A stretch of DNA of 64,000 nucleotides from Magnetospira sp. QH-2 (lineage in GTDB: Bacteria > Pseudomonadota > Alphaproteobacteria > Rhodospirillales > Magnetospiraceae), in the NCBI RefSeq assembly GCF_000968135.1, contig NZ_FO538765.1, positions 1 to 64,000 of the forward strand, given 5' to 3'. Every line of letters starts with the position of its first letter. Position 1 is the stretch's first letter. The translations under genes were made by a program, and so were the position numbers. This document shows, piece by piece, positions 36,951 through 44,853 of the stretch. The notes beneath the pieces are model-generated. The model saw only the letters and a list, made by a program, of their open reading frames with translations. It ran no database searches and was not told where the DNA came from.

Positions 36951-37712
36951 ATGGCCGAACCCCCTCCCGTTGCCGAGATTACCCACCTGGTGAAGACTTT
37001 CGAGGCGATCACCGCCGTGGACGGTATCTCGTTTTCCGTGCCCGCCGGATCCACCACCGCCTTGCTGGGCGGCAATGGGGCGGGCAAAACAACCACCTTG
37101 TCCATGTTGCTGGGCTTGTTGCTGCCGACGTCCGGAGGCATCACCATATTCGGCGAGGATATGTTGCGCGACCGGCATAAGGTATTGCCGCGCATGAATT
37201 TTTCCAGCCCCTACGTGGACCTGCCCCGCCGCCTGACCGTGCGCGAGAACCTGACCATCTATGCCCACCTCTATGGTCTGCATGACTATCGAACCCGCAT
37301 GGCGGAGCTGGCCGGGGATCTGGATATCGCCGGACTGATGAAGCGTCATACGGGCGAGTTATCAGCCGGGCAGCGGACCCGGGTCGCCTTGGCCAAGTCC
37401 TTGCTCAACGAACCGGACCTGTTGCTGCTGGATGAGCCCACGGCATCCTTGGACCCGGACACCGGCGATTGGATCCGCACCTATCTGGAGCGCTATCGTG
37501 AGCGCACCGGGGCGACCATCTTGCTGGCGTCGCACAATATGGCCGAGGTGGAACGGCTTTGTGATCATGTGCTGATGATGCGCGCCGGGAAGATCGTCGA
37601 TCAAGGCTCGCCGGATCAGTTGCTGACCCGCTATGGCCAGGAAAACCTGGAAGAAGTATTCCTGGATATTGCCCGCGACCGGCGCGGCGGCCCGTTGGAG
37701 GTCGCCTCATGA
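36951..37712 (+). CDS. ABC transporter ATP-binding protein
   Basis: A 253-residue ATPase with Walker A GGNGAGKTTT near residue 39, Q-loop region MNFSSPYVDLPRRLTVREN, signature LSAGQRTRVALAKSLL, Walker B LLLLDEPTASLDPDTG and H-loop SHNMAEVE. This matches ABC-2 exporters (NodI/CcmA/ABC-drug type). The ATG directly follows the upstream stop, and its TGA overlaps the permease ATG, indicating tight translational coupling. Substrate unknown. Confidence 0.93.
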   Translation: MAEPPPVAEITHLVKTFEAITAVDGISFSVPAGSTTALLGGNGAGKTTTLSMLLGLLLPTSGGITIFGEDMLRDRHKVLPRMNFSSPYVDLPRRLTVRENLTIYAHLYGLHDYRTRMAELAGDLDIAGLMKRHTGELSAGQRTRVALAKSLLNEPDLLLLDEPTASLDPDTGDWIRTYLERYRERTGATILLASHNMAEVERLCDHVLMMRAGKIVDQGSPDQLLTRYGQENLEEVFLDIARDRRGGPLEVAS

Positions 37713-38527
37713 GCCTTTCCCATGCCGCCCTTTGGTTTTCCTGGCGCCGGGTTGGCGGCATCATGTTGCGCCACCTTTATGTGTTGCGTTCCTCCTGGCC
37801 GCGATTGCTGGAACTGGCCTATTGGCCGTTCGTGCAGATGATAACCTGGGGCTTTGTCACCTCCTTTTTCCTCGAGCATTCTTCCTATGTGGCGCAGGCG
37901 GCGGGAGTGTTGATCTCGGCGGTATTGCTGTGGGATATCCTGTTCCGCGCCAATCTGGGTATTTCCCTCTCGTTCATGGAGGAAATGTGGTCGCGCAATC
38001 TGGGCCAGCTTTACGTCAGCCCCTTGCGGCCCATGGAACATGTGGCGGCCTTGATGAGCATGAGCCTGATCCGCACGGCTATCAGTGTCACCCCGGCGGC
38101 TTTGCTGTCTCTGCCCTTGTATGATGTTTGGGTCTTTGCCTTGGGGCCGCCGTTGATCGCCTTTTTCGTCGCTTTGATGATCTTTGGTTGGTCCATCGGC
38201 TTGCTGGTCTCGGCGTTGGTGCTGCGATTCGGCATGGGGGCGGAAAGCCTGGCCTGGGTGGCCATTTTCGCCGTGGCGCCCCTGTCGGGGATTTACTATC
38301 CGGTGGAGACCCTGCCCGAGTGGCTGCGGCCGGTTTCCTACGCCTTGCCGTCAAGCCATGTGTTCGAAGGCATGCGCGCGGTGTTGCAGGGCGAAGGTTT
38401 CCGCATGGACCACTTTCTGTGGTCCTTGGGACTCAATGGAATCTACCTGAGCCTCGCCGGAGGATGGTTCCTGTTCACCCTGCGCGTGGCGCGGATCAAA
38501 GGACTGCTGTTGCAACAAGGAGAATGA
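37709..38527 (+). CDS. ABC-2 type transporter permease
   Basis: A 272-residue permease with about six membrane segments and the ABC-2 family layout, including the conserved LSGIYYPVETLPEWLRPVSY region near residue 190-210 and the following PSSHVFEGMRA. Its ATG overlaps the ATPase stop (ATGA), and its stop overlaps the next gene's start in the same way. It forms the transmembrane half of the exporter with the preceding ATPase. The cargo may be a glycan or lipid given the next gene, but this is not established. Confidence 0.88.
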   Translation: MSLSHAALWFSWRRVGGIMLRHLYVLRSSWPRLLELAYWPFVQMITWGFVTSFFLEHSSYVAQAAGVLISAVLLWDILFRANLGISLSFMEEMWSRNLGQLYVSPLRPMEHVAALMSMSLIRTAISVTPAALLSLPLYDVWVFALGPPLIAFFVALMIFGWSIGLLVSALVLRFGMGAESLAWVAIFAVAPLSGIYYPVETLPEWLRPVSYALPSSHVFEGMRAVLQGEGFRMDHFLWSLGLNGIYLSLAGGWFLFTLRVARIKGLLLQQGE

Positions 38528-40188
38528 CCTTGGCCGAGCAAGAGGACATCCGGGACTTGCTGATCCAAGGCGCCGAGCGCCATCGGGCCGGGGATATCCT
38601 CGGGGCCGCCGAGATCTATCTCCAGGCTCAAGCTCTCGACCCCCGCAATGGCACGGTTCTCGGGAATCTGGGCGTCGCCCTGCGCGGCTTGGGACACCAA
38701 GAAAAGGCCCTGTTGGTGCTGGAAAAAGCCGCCACCTTTGCGCCCGGGGATCCGGAAACCCAGTACAATTTCGGCAATGCCCTGCGCGATGCCGGGCGTC
38801 TCGAGGACGCGGTGACCTGTTTTCGCCGGGCCATCGCGCTACGCCCGACCCTGCCCGGACCCCATGTGAACCTGTCTTTGATCCTGGGCCATCTGGGTCG
38901 GCACGAAGCAGCGGCACAGGCCGCCCGGTTGGGGTTGCTGCACAGGCCGGACAACGGCTCTTTGTGGATGAATTTGGGTGTGGCGCTGTCCAACATGAAG
39001 CACCATGAGGCGGCGGTAGCCTGCTTTTACCGGGCCGTGGCGCATCGCCCCGACGATCCGGCCATTCATCTGAATTTGGCCTCGGCCCATTTCACCCTGT
39101 CACAAATCGAGTCCTCGGCGGCGGCGGCCCGCGCGGCCTTGAGCCTGCAACCGGATCGGCCTGCCGCCCATGCCCTGTTGGGTCAGGCCTTGACCTCGCA
39201 AGGACGGCTGGATGAGGCTTTATCCGCGCTGAATCAGGCGCTGGCCTTGGAGCCGGACAATCTGACCGCTCAATTGGGGCGCGCCCGGGCCCTGTTGCTG
39301 GGCGGTCGTTGGGCCGATGGATTCCCAGCCTACAGAGCCCGCTTCCGTCGGGTATCGTTTCTGACCGGCCCTTTGTCCACGCCCGCCTGGACCGGGGAGG
39401 AAGCCCCCGACCAGACTCTCTTGCTGCACGCGGAACAAGGGCTGGGCGATACCCTCATGGGCCTGCGATTTGTGGCCGCCGCGCGGGCCCGCGTGGGCCG
39501 GGTGGTGATCCAGGTACCGCCGACGCTGATGGGATTGGCGGCCCGGGTGGAGGGAGTGGACGATGTTGTCTCCCTGAGCGATCCGGTTCCGGCCCATGAT
39601 ATTCAGGCACCCATGCTGGACCTGCTGCGATGTCTGGCCATTGATCCCGAGACCGTCCCGGCGGCGATGCCTTATCTGTCCGTGCCCGAAGATTTGGAAA
39701 CCCCCGCGCGACCCGCTGGCGATGAGCGGCTCTATGTGGGGTTGATCTGGGCCGGGGATCCGCGCCACGACAATGATGTGAATCGCAGTTGCGGTCTGGA
39801 ACCGCTGATGCCGTTGTTGGCGCTGCCCGGCATTCGGTTTTTATCCCTGCAAGTGGGCGAACCGAGGCAACAGCTTGTGGAAAAGGGCGCCCTGGGTCTG
39901 GTCGAGGATATTGCCCCCGCGTTGACCGATTTTTCACAAACCGCCCGCTTCCTCATGGGCCTGGATCTGCTGATTTCGGTGGATACCGGGCCGGTACATT
40001 TGGCCGGCGCCCTGAATCGGCCCTGTTGGGTTCTGCTGCCCCATGCGCCAGACTGGCGCTGGATGTTGGATCGCACCGACAGTCCTTGGTATCCGTCATT
40101 GACGCTCTATCGGCAACCGACGGTCGGGGACTGGCAAACCGTCGTCGAGCGGGTCAAGGACGATCTCAGAAATCAGACCGGTTGCTGA
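38524..40188 (+). CDS. TPR protein with C-terminal glycosyltransferase-like domain
   Basis: A 554-residue protein. Residues 1-250 contain about six TPR units (for example AAEIYLQAQALDPRNGTVLG, HEAAVACFYRAVAHRPDDP). From about residue 290 a GT-B/ADP-heptose-LPS-transferase-like domain appears: LLHAEQGLGDTLMGLRFVAA, YVGLIWAGDPRHDNDVNRSC, LLISVDTGPVHLAGALNRPC. Its last motif is close to family GT9. It is coupled to the permease by an ATGA overlap and may glycosylate or handle the exporter's cargo. Its 3' end overlaps the convergent cobT by 23 bases. Confidence 0.8.
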   Translation: MTLAEQEDIRDLLIQGAERHRAGDILGAAEIYLQAQALDPRNGTVLGNLGVALRGLGHQEKALLVLEKAATFAPGDPETQYNFGNALRDAGRLEDAVTCFRRAIALRPTLPGPHVNLSLILGHLGRHEAAAQAARLGLLHRPDNGSLWMNLGVALSNMKHHEAAVACFYRAVAHRPDDPAIHLNLASAHFTLSQIESSAAAARAALSLQPDRPAAHALLGQALTSQGRLDEALSALNQALALEPDNLTAQLGRARALLLGGRWADGFPAYRARFRRVSFLTGPLSTPAWTGEEAPDQTLLLHAEQGLGDTLMGLRFVAAARARVGRVVIQVPPTLMGLAARVEGVDDVVSLSDPVPAHDIQAPMLDLLRCLAIDPETVPAAMPYLSVPEDLETPARPAGDERLYVGLIWAGDPRHDNDVNRSCGLEPLMPLLALPGIRFLSLQVGEPRQQLVEKGALGLVEDIAPALTDFSQTARFLMGLDLLISVDTGPVHLAGALNRPCWVLLPHAPDWRWMLDRTDSPWYPSLTLYRQPTVGDWQTVVERVKDDLRNQTGC

Positions 40189-41197
40189 CCGCCGCTTCGT
40201 GGAACGTGGCCATGCCGGTGTGACATTCCACCGCGGCGCGGGCCAGACCGACGGCCAAAACCGCGCCCGAGGCTTCGCCCAACCGCATGTTCAGATCCAG
40301 CAACGGAGCCTTGTCGATATGATCGGCCAGGTGCCGGTGCCCCGGTTCGGCGGAGACGTGGGCCACTTGGCAATGGTCCAGGGCGCCGGGCTGGAAGACC
40401 TGCAGCACGGCGGCGGCGGCGGTACAGACATAGCCGTCCAATAGCACCGGAATGCGCAGCAGCCGGGCGCTGATGACCGCCCCGACAATGGCCGCCAATT
40501 CGCGCCCGCCGAGACAGCGCAGGACTTCCAAGGCATCGGTCATGGTCTCGGCGTGCAAGGCGACGGACTGTTCGATGACCTGCGCCTTGTGGGTCAAGGC
40601 ATCGCCCTCGACGCCGGTGCCCGGCCCGACCCAATGGTTCGCATGACCCCCGAAAAGGGCCTGACAGACCGCGGCGGCGGATGAAGTATTACCGATGCCC
40701 ATCTCGCCCAGGCACAGAAGGTCGGCCTTGCGGTCGATGGCCTGCATGCCAAAGGTCAGGGCATGGAGCAGTTCCTCCTCGCTCATGGCTGGTTTTTGGC
40801 TGAAGTCGGCGGTGGGGCGGTCCAGGGCCATTTCGTCGACCACCAGGGCCACGTCGAACACCCGGCAGAGCTGATTGATGGCGGCGCCGCCAGCCAGGAA
40901 GTTGGCGACCATTTGCCCGGTAACCTCGGCGGGAAAGGCCGAGACCCCTTGCGCCGTCACCCCGTGATTGCCGGCGAACACATGGGCGCAGACATTGTCC
41001 AGACGCGGCGGGTGGCGCCCCTGCCAGGCCGACAGCCATTTGCTCAGGTCTTCCAGCCGGCCCAGGGATCCGGCCGGCTTGGTCAGTTGTGGTTCCAGGG
41101 AGACAGCGCGCTTGGCGGCTTCGTCGTCAGGACCCGGCAGGTCGCGCAGCATGTCGCGCAGCTGGTCCAGGCTGTCGATTCGCGGCAACATAGACAT
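40166..41197 (-). CDS. cobT: Nicotinate-nucleotide:dimethylbenzimidazole phosphoribosyltransferase
   Basis: CobT makes alpha-ribazole 5'-phosphate for the lower loop of cobalamin. The 343-residue product begins MSMLPRIDSL (ATG 41197, with GGGGAAG upstream) and has the family motifs KPAGSLGRLEDL, HVFAGNHGVTAQGVSAFP, CLGEMGIGNTSSAAA and the C-terminal glutamate region. The open frame upstream is longer but not family-like. It is divergent from cobS, and both belong to the nucleotide-loop branch, so the shared 98-base gap is the likely promoter region. I see no recognisable B12-box riboswitch there. Confidence 0.95.
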   Translation of the reverse strand: MSMLPRIDSLDQLRDMLRDLPGPDDEAAKRAVSLEPQLTKPAGSLGRLEDLSKWLSAWQGRHPPRLDNVCAHVFAGNHGVTAQGVSAFPAEVTGQMVANFLAGGAAINQLCRVFDVALVVDEMALDRPTADFSQKPAMSEEELLHALTFGMQAIDRKADLLCLGEMGIGNTSSAAAVCQALFGGHANHWVGPGTGVEGDALTHKAQVIEQSVALHAETMTDALEVLRCLGGRELAAIVGAVISARLLRIPVLLDGYVCTAAAAVLQVFQPGALDHCQVAHVSAEPGHRHLADHIDKAPLLDLNMRLGEASGAVLAVGLARAAVECHTGMATFHEAAVSNRSDF

Positions 41198-41295
41198 AAT
41201 TTTCTTCCCCCTGGTGATCCCATGCCCATCTGACCTATAACCCATCCCACAAGTCCTGCATAGAAACCCCGAACGGAAACCCCGAGCCAACGCCC

Positions 41296-42081
41296 ATGAG
41301 CACCCCGCAACCCCATGCGCCAAGCGGCAACGATCTGCTGATTGCCGTCGGATTTCTGACCCGGCTGCCGGTCCCCCACCCGGCGGTCCTGGCGCCCGAT
41401 GCCCTGGCCCGGTCGGTCTGGGCCTTTCCGTTGGTCGGTCTGTTGGTGGGCGGGGCCGCCTCGGTGGTTTGGGTTATGGCCGATTTGTCGCAACTGCCGG
41501 GCACGGTCTCGGCCATGCTGGCGGTGATGACGGTGGTGATCCTCACCGGCGCGCTGCACGAAGACGGCCTGGCCGATCTGGTCGATGGTCTCGGCGGCGG
41601 CTGGGACCGGGAGCGGCGGCTGGAGGTCATGCGCGATTCCCGGGTCGGTGTATTTGGCGTGCTGGGGCTGATTTTCTCCGTTGCCTTGCGGGTGGCGGTG
41701 CTGGCGTCCGTGGACCATGCCGGACAGGCGGTGCCCTTGATCCTGGCCTCGGAAACCCTGTCTCGCGGAGTCATCCCGCAGGTCATGCTACGGCTCTCGC
41801 CGGCCCGCGCCGATGGTCTTGCCCAAGGGGCCGGGCGACCGCAGGAAGGGGCCAGCAATCTGGCCTTATTGATGGCTGGGGGACTGGTGATTCTATTGCT
41901 GGGATTTCAAGCTGGCGGCGGCGCTTTGGCCGGGGGGCTGGTGGCGGCCTGGGCGGTGGCATCCCTGGCCAAGGCCAAGCTCGGCGGGCAGACCGGCGAT
42001 GTGCTGGGCGCGGTGCAGCAAGCCGCGTTATTGGCGGCTTTGGTCGGGGGTCTTGGGGCCGGAAACTGGGGGGGCTGGTAA
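41296..42081 (+). CDS. cobS: Adenosylcobinamide-GDP ribazoletransferase
   Basis: CobS, a membrane enzyme, joins alpha-ribazole to adenosylcobinamide-GDP. The 261-residue protein has the signature HEDGLADLVDGLGGGW (metal-binding Asp residues) and RLEVMRDSRVGVFGVLGL near residue 115, with about six hydrophobic stretches. It shares one base with the start of cobC (TAATG), indicating coupling, and is divergent from cobT. Confidence 0.95.
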   Translation: MSTPQPHAPSGNDLLIAVGFLTRLPVPHPAVLAPDALARSVWAFPLVGLLVGGAASVVWVMADLSQLPGTVSAMLAVMTVVILTGALHEDGLADLVDGLGGGWDRERRLEVMRDSRVGVFGVLGLIFSVALRVAVLASVDHAGQAVPLILASETLSRGVIPQVMLRLSPARADGLAQGAGRPQEGASNLALLMAGGLVILLLGFQAGGGALAGGLVAAWAVASLAKAKLGGQTGDVLGAVQQAALLAALVGGLGAGNWGGW

Positions 42082-42734
42082 TGGGCGAGACAACCCGTTT
42101 TTGGTGGATCCGCCATGCGCCGGTGCCCAGGCACCTGCACGGCGGCACCATCTATGGCAATCTGGACCTGTCGTGTGACTGTTCCGACCGGGCGGCGTTC
42201 GAAGGCCTCGCCAGACAGCTTCCCAAGCAGGCTGTTTTGGTCACCAGCCACCTCAAACGTACCCATGAGACCGCCCAGGCGATTCGCGATGCCGGACTGG
42301 AAGGGCCTGATCCCCTCCAGGATGCGGATCTGGGAGAGCAGGATTTCGGTCGCTGGCATGGCACCACCTGGGATGATCTGCGCGCTGCCAACCAGGCCGA
42401 AATGGCGGCGTTTTGGAAAGTGCCGTCGCTCAGCCGTCCTCCCGGGGGCGAGTGCTTTGCCGATGTGATGATTCGCGTCGCCCCGGCCATGGAGCGGCTG
42501 TCCGAAAGCCATGCCGGACGGGATATCATCCTGGTCGCCCATGGCGGGTCCATTCGCGCCGCGTTGGGTCATGCCCTGGGGCTGGCGCCGGCCCAGGCGC
42601 TGATGTTCAAGATCGATAATCTGTCCATCACCCGCATCGACCATATTCCCTCCGGCCATCTGGGGGGGTACGGTGGAGCCTGGCGGGTGGCGACGGTCAA
42701 CCGCCCGCCCATCGCCGACGAGGGAGCCCAATAG
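42081..42734 (+). CDS. cobC: Histidine phosphatase, probable alpha-ribazole phosphatase
   Basis: A 217-residue histidine (phosphoglycerate-mutase-like) phosphatase with the catalytic RHAPV motif near residue 11, LKRTHETAQAIRDAG, GEQDFGRWHG and the second catalytic HGGSIRA. Position between cobS and cobU supports alpha-ribazole 5'-phosphate dephosphorylation (CobC), although this class of enzyme is broad. The start ATG overlaps the cobS stop. The longer upstream frame is a shadow of cobS. Confidence 0.85.
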   Translation: MGETTRFWWIRHAPVPRHLHGGTIYGNLDLSCDCSDRAAFEGLARQLPKQAVLVTSHLKRTHETAQAIRDAGLEGPDPLQDADLGEQDFGRWHGTTWDDLRAANQAEMAAFWKVPSLSRPPGGECFADVMIRVAPAMERLSESHAGRDIILVAHGGSIRAALGHALGLAPAQALMFKIDNLSITRIDHIPSGHLGGYGGAWRVATVNRPPIADEGAQ

Positions 42735-42736
42735 CC

Positions 42737-43267
42737 ATGTCAGACCTGTTGACCCTGCCGCCCATGACCCTGGTGCTCGGCGGCATCCGTTCGGGCAAGA
42801 GCGCTTATGCGGAAAAGCTCATCGAATCGGCGGGCGGCGGTCTCTATCTGGCCACCGCCGAGGCCCGCGACGACGAAATGAAAGCCCGCATTCAACGTCA
42901 TCGCGAACGCCGGGGACCCTTGTGGGAAACCGTCGAGGAGCCTCTGGACCTGGTCACGGTGATCCACAAGGCCAAGCGTCCGGTTCTCATAGACTGTGTG
43001 ACCATATGGCTGAACAATTTGGTCGAGGCCCAGGCCGACGTGGCGGTGCAGGTGAAGAAGCTGGGCGCCGAACTCTTGCAGCCGCCGGTGCCGGTGGTCC
43101 TGGTCACCAACGAAGTGGGTTTGGGCGGGATCTCCGACAACGCCGCCGCCCGCGCCTTTGCTGATTTACAAGGCGCATCCAATCAAATTTTTGCCGAAGT
43201 GGCCCGCCGGGTGGTGTTTGTCGCCGCTGGCCTGCCCATGACCTTGAAGGATATGAGCCAAGCATGA
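42737..43267 (+). CDS. cobU: Adenosylcobinamide kinase / adenosylcobinamide-phosphate guanylyltransferase
   Basis: A 176-residue bifunctional enzyme (CobU, called CobP in aerobic organisms). The P-loop GGIRSGKSAYAEKL begins near residue 14. Further markers are YLATAEARDDEMKARIQRHR, with the guanylylated-histidine region, then DCVTIWLNNLV and LVTNEVGLGG. It activates cobinamide for lower-loop attachment by CobS. It overlaps cobW by four bases. Confidence 0.95.
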   Translation: MSDLLTLPPMTLVLGGIRSGKSAYAEKLIESAGGGLYLATAEARDDEMKARIQRHRERRGPLWETVEEPLDLVTVIHKAKRPVLIDCVTIWLNNLVEAQADVAVQVKKLGAELLQPPVPVVLVTNEVGLGGISDNAAARAFADLQGASNQIFAEVARRVVFVAAGLPMTLKDMSQA

Positions 43268-44295
43268 AGCCCCGCATCCCCGCCACCGTCATCACCGGTT
43301 TCCTCGGTGCCGGCAAGACCACCTTGATCCGCCACTTGATCGAAACCGCCAACGGGCGGCGATTGGCGCTGATCATCAACGAATTCGGCGACCTGGGAGT
43401 GGACAAGGAACTGCTCAGCGGCTGCGGCATCGACGGCTGCAACGAGGACAATCTGATCGAATTGTCCAATGGCTGTTTGTGCTGCACCGTCGCCGATGAA
43501 TTCCTGCCGACGATCCAGAAACTGCTCGATCAGCCCAGTCCGCCAGATCATATCGTAATCGAAACATCAGGTCTCGCTTTGCCGAGGCCCCTTGTAAAAG
43601 CGTTCGATTGGCCGGAGGTTCGGTCTCGTGTGACGGTGGATGGGGTCGTTGCGGTGGTCGATACCCCGGCGGTGGCCGAAGGTCGTTTCGCTTTCGATCC
43701 TGACGCTGTTGCCGATGAAGCCGAGGCGGACGGGGCGCTGGCCCATGATGACGCCTTGGAGGAACTGTTCGAAGACCAATTGGCCTGTGCCGATCTGGTG
43801 ATTCTCAACAAGACCGACCTGACCGATGACGAAACCCTGGGGCAGGCGCTGGCAACCGTGCAAGGCGGCATCCGCCAAGGGGTGTCGCTGATCCGCGCCG
43901 ACCATGGCCGGGTGGATGGTCAGGTGGTGTTGGGATTGGAAGCGGCGGCCGAGGATGATCTGGCGGCCCGGCCATCCCATCATGACGGTCCCCACGATGA
44001 TCACGATCACGACGATTTCGAAAGCTTCATCGTCGATCTGGGGCCCATTGCCGATCCCGAAGCCTTGGAGGGCCGGGTGCGGGCCGCTGCCGAAGCCCAC
44101 GACATCCTGCGGGTGAAGGGCTTCCTGGACGTGCCGGGCAAGCCCCTGCGCCATGTGTTGCAGGCCGTCGGGCCGCGCATCGAGCGCTATTTCGATCGTC
44201 CCTGGAAAGCCGACGAAGCGCGGGCCAGCCGCCTTGTGGTGATTGGTCATCATGGCCTCGACCGGCCCGGTATCGCGACCCTTCTTGCGGGTTGA
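43264..44295 (+). CDS. cobW: CobW-type GTPase, cobalamin-biosynthesis metallochaperone
   Basis: A 343-residue COG0523 GTPase: Walker A GFLGAGKTTL, ELSNGCLCCTV (the CxCC metal site) and NKTD. A His/Asp-rich insertion HHDGPHDDHDHDDFE lies near residue 240, consistent with cobalt binding. It is thought to deliver cobalt to the CobN-dependent chelatase. It is directly upstream of the cobN region and downstream of cobU, supporting the CobW rather than a zinc-chaperone role. It overlaps cobU by four bases. Confidence 0.92.
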   Translation: MKPRIPATVITGFLGAGKTTLIRHLIETANGRRLALIINEFGDLGVDKELLSGCGIDGCNEDNLIELSNGCLCCTVADEFLPTIQKLLDQPSPPDHIVIETSGLALPRPLVKAFDWPEVRSRVTVDGVVAVVDTPAVAEGRFAFDPDAVADEAEADGALAHDDALEELFEDQLACADLVILNKTDLTDDETLGQALATVQGGIRQGVSLIRADHGRVDGQVVLGLEAAAEDDLAARPSHHDGPHDDHDHDDFESFIVDLGPIADPEALEGRVRAAAEAHDILRVKGFLDVPGKPLRHVLQAVGPRIERYFDRPWKADEARASRLVVIGHHGLDRPGIATLLAG

Positions 44296-44303
44296 TGGAG
44301 GCC

Positions 44304-44323
44304 GGAACTCTCATAGAGAGTCC
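44304..44323 (+). terminator. Weak hairpin after cobW
   Basis: GGAACTCTC and GAGAGTCC around an ATA loop form a short stem just downstream of the cobW stop. An A-run follows instead of a T-run on this strand, so it may be a transcript-end or processing signal rather than a classic terminator. Confidence 0.25.
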
Positions 44324-44395
44324 GCAAGATTGAAAAAAAGCCAAAATAGACGTACCCTGTGGGCATAAAAAACAAAGCATGCTGGGAGATTTGTT

Positions 44396-44773
44396 ATGGG
44401 GAGAATACTGATCGGGGCCATAGCCCTGGGCGCCGTTCTGTCGTTACCCGCTATCCCTTCGGCTTTTGCCGAAGAAATGACCATGGACAGCGATGCCACG
44501 CAGAAACTGGTTAACGGCAATACGGCGGTGGGCAAGGGAATCATCGCTTTCTACGATCCCGACGGCACGGTTCGGGCGCGCAACAACGAAGGCTACTATT
44601 CCGGTCGTTGGTGGGTCAGCCAGGGGGGCAAGCATTGCGTCCACTGGGAAGGCGATCCGCTGGAAGCCTGTTTGGGCATCAGCCAAGGCTCGCCCAATCG
44701 ATACATGGTCATTGATGAGGGCCGGGTGGTTGGCGACTTCTCGATGATTCCGGGCAATCCGCACGGCTTGTAA
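44396..44773 (+). CDS. Secreted hypothetical protein between cobW and cobN
   Basis: A 125-residue product with a signal peptide (GAIALGAVLSLPAIPSAFA, cleavage probably after AFA-E). The mature part has GKGIIAFYDPDGTVRARNNE, then GRWWVSQGGKHCVHWEG with two Cys residues in a 13-residue segment. It looks like a small beta-rich periplasmic protein. I recall DUF995-like proteins with similar WWV...C motifs, but I am not certain. It is not an obvious cobalamin enzyme. It has its own likely ribosome site GGGAGA upstream. Confidence 0.6.
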   Translation: MGRILIGAIALGAVLSLPAIPSAFAEEMTMDSDATQKLVNGNTAVGKGIIAFYDPDGTVRARNNEGYYSGRWWVSQGGKHCVHWEGDPLEACLGISQGSPNRYMVIDEGRVVGDFSMIPGNPHGL

Positions 44774-44853
44774 AGGGTGCCGTTCGGAATTGGCTTGATT
44801 CCTCGGCCATAGGCGCTACCTATGCAGCCTTCCTGCCGCATGGGAGTTCCTGA

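Noticed and set aside
41198-41295. Cobalamin riboswitch between cobT and cobS
   Set aside because: The region is too short, and I found no B12-box-like sequence.
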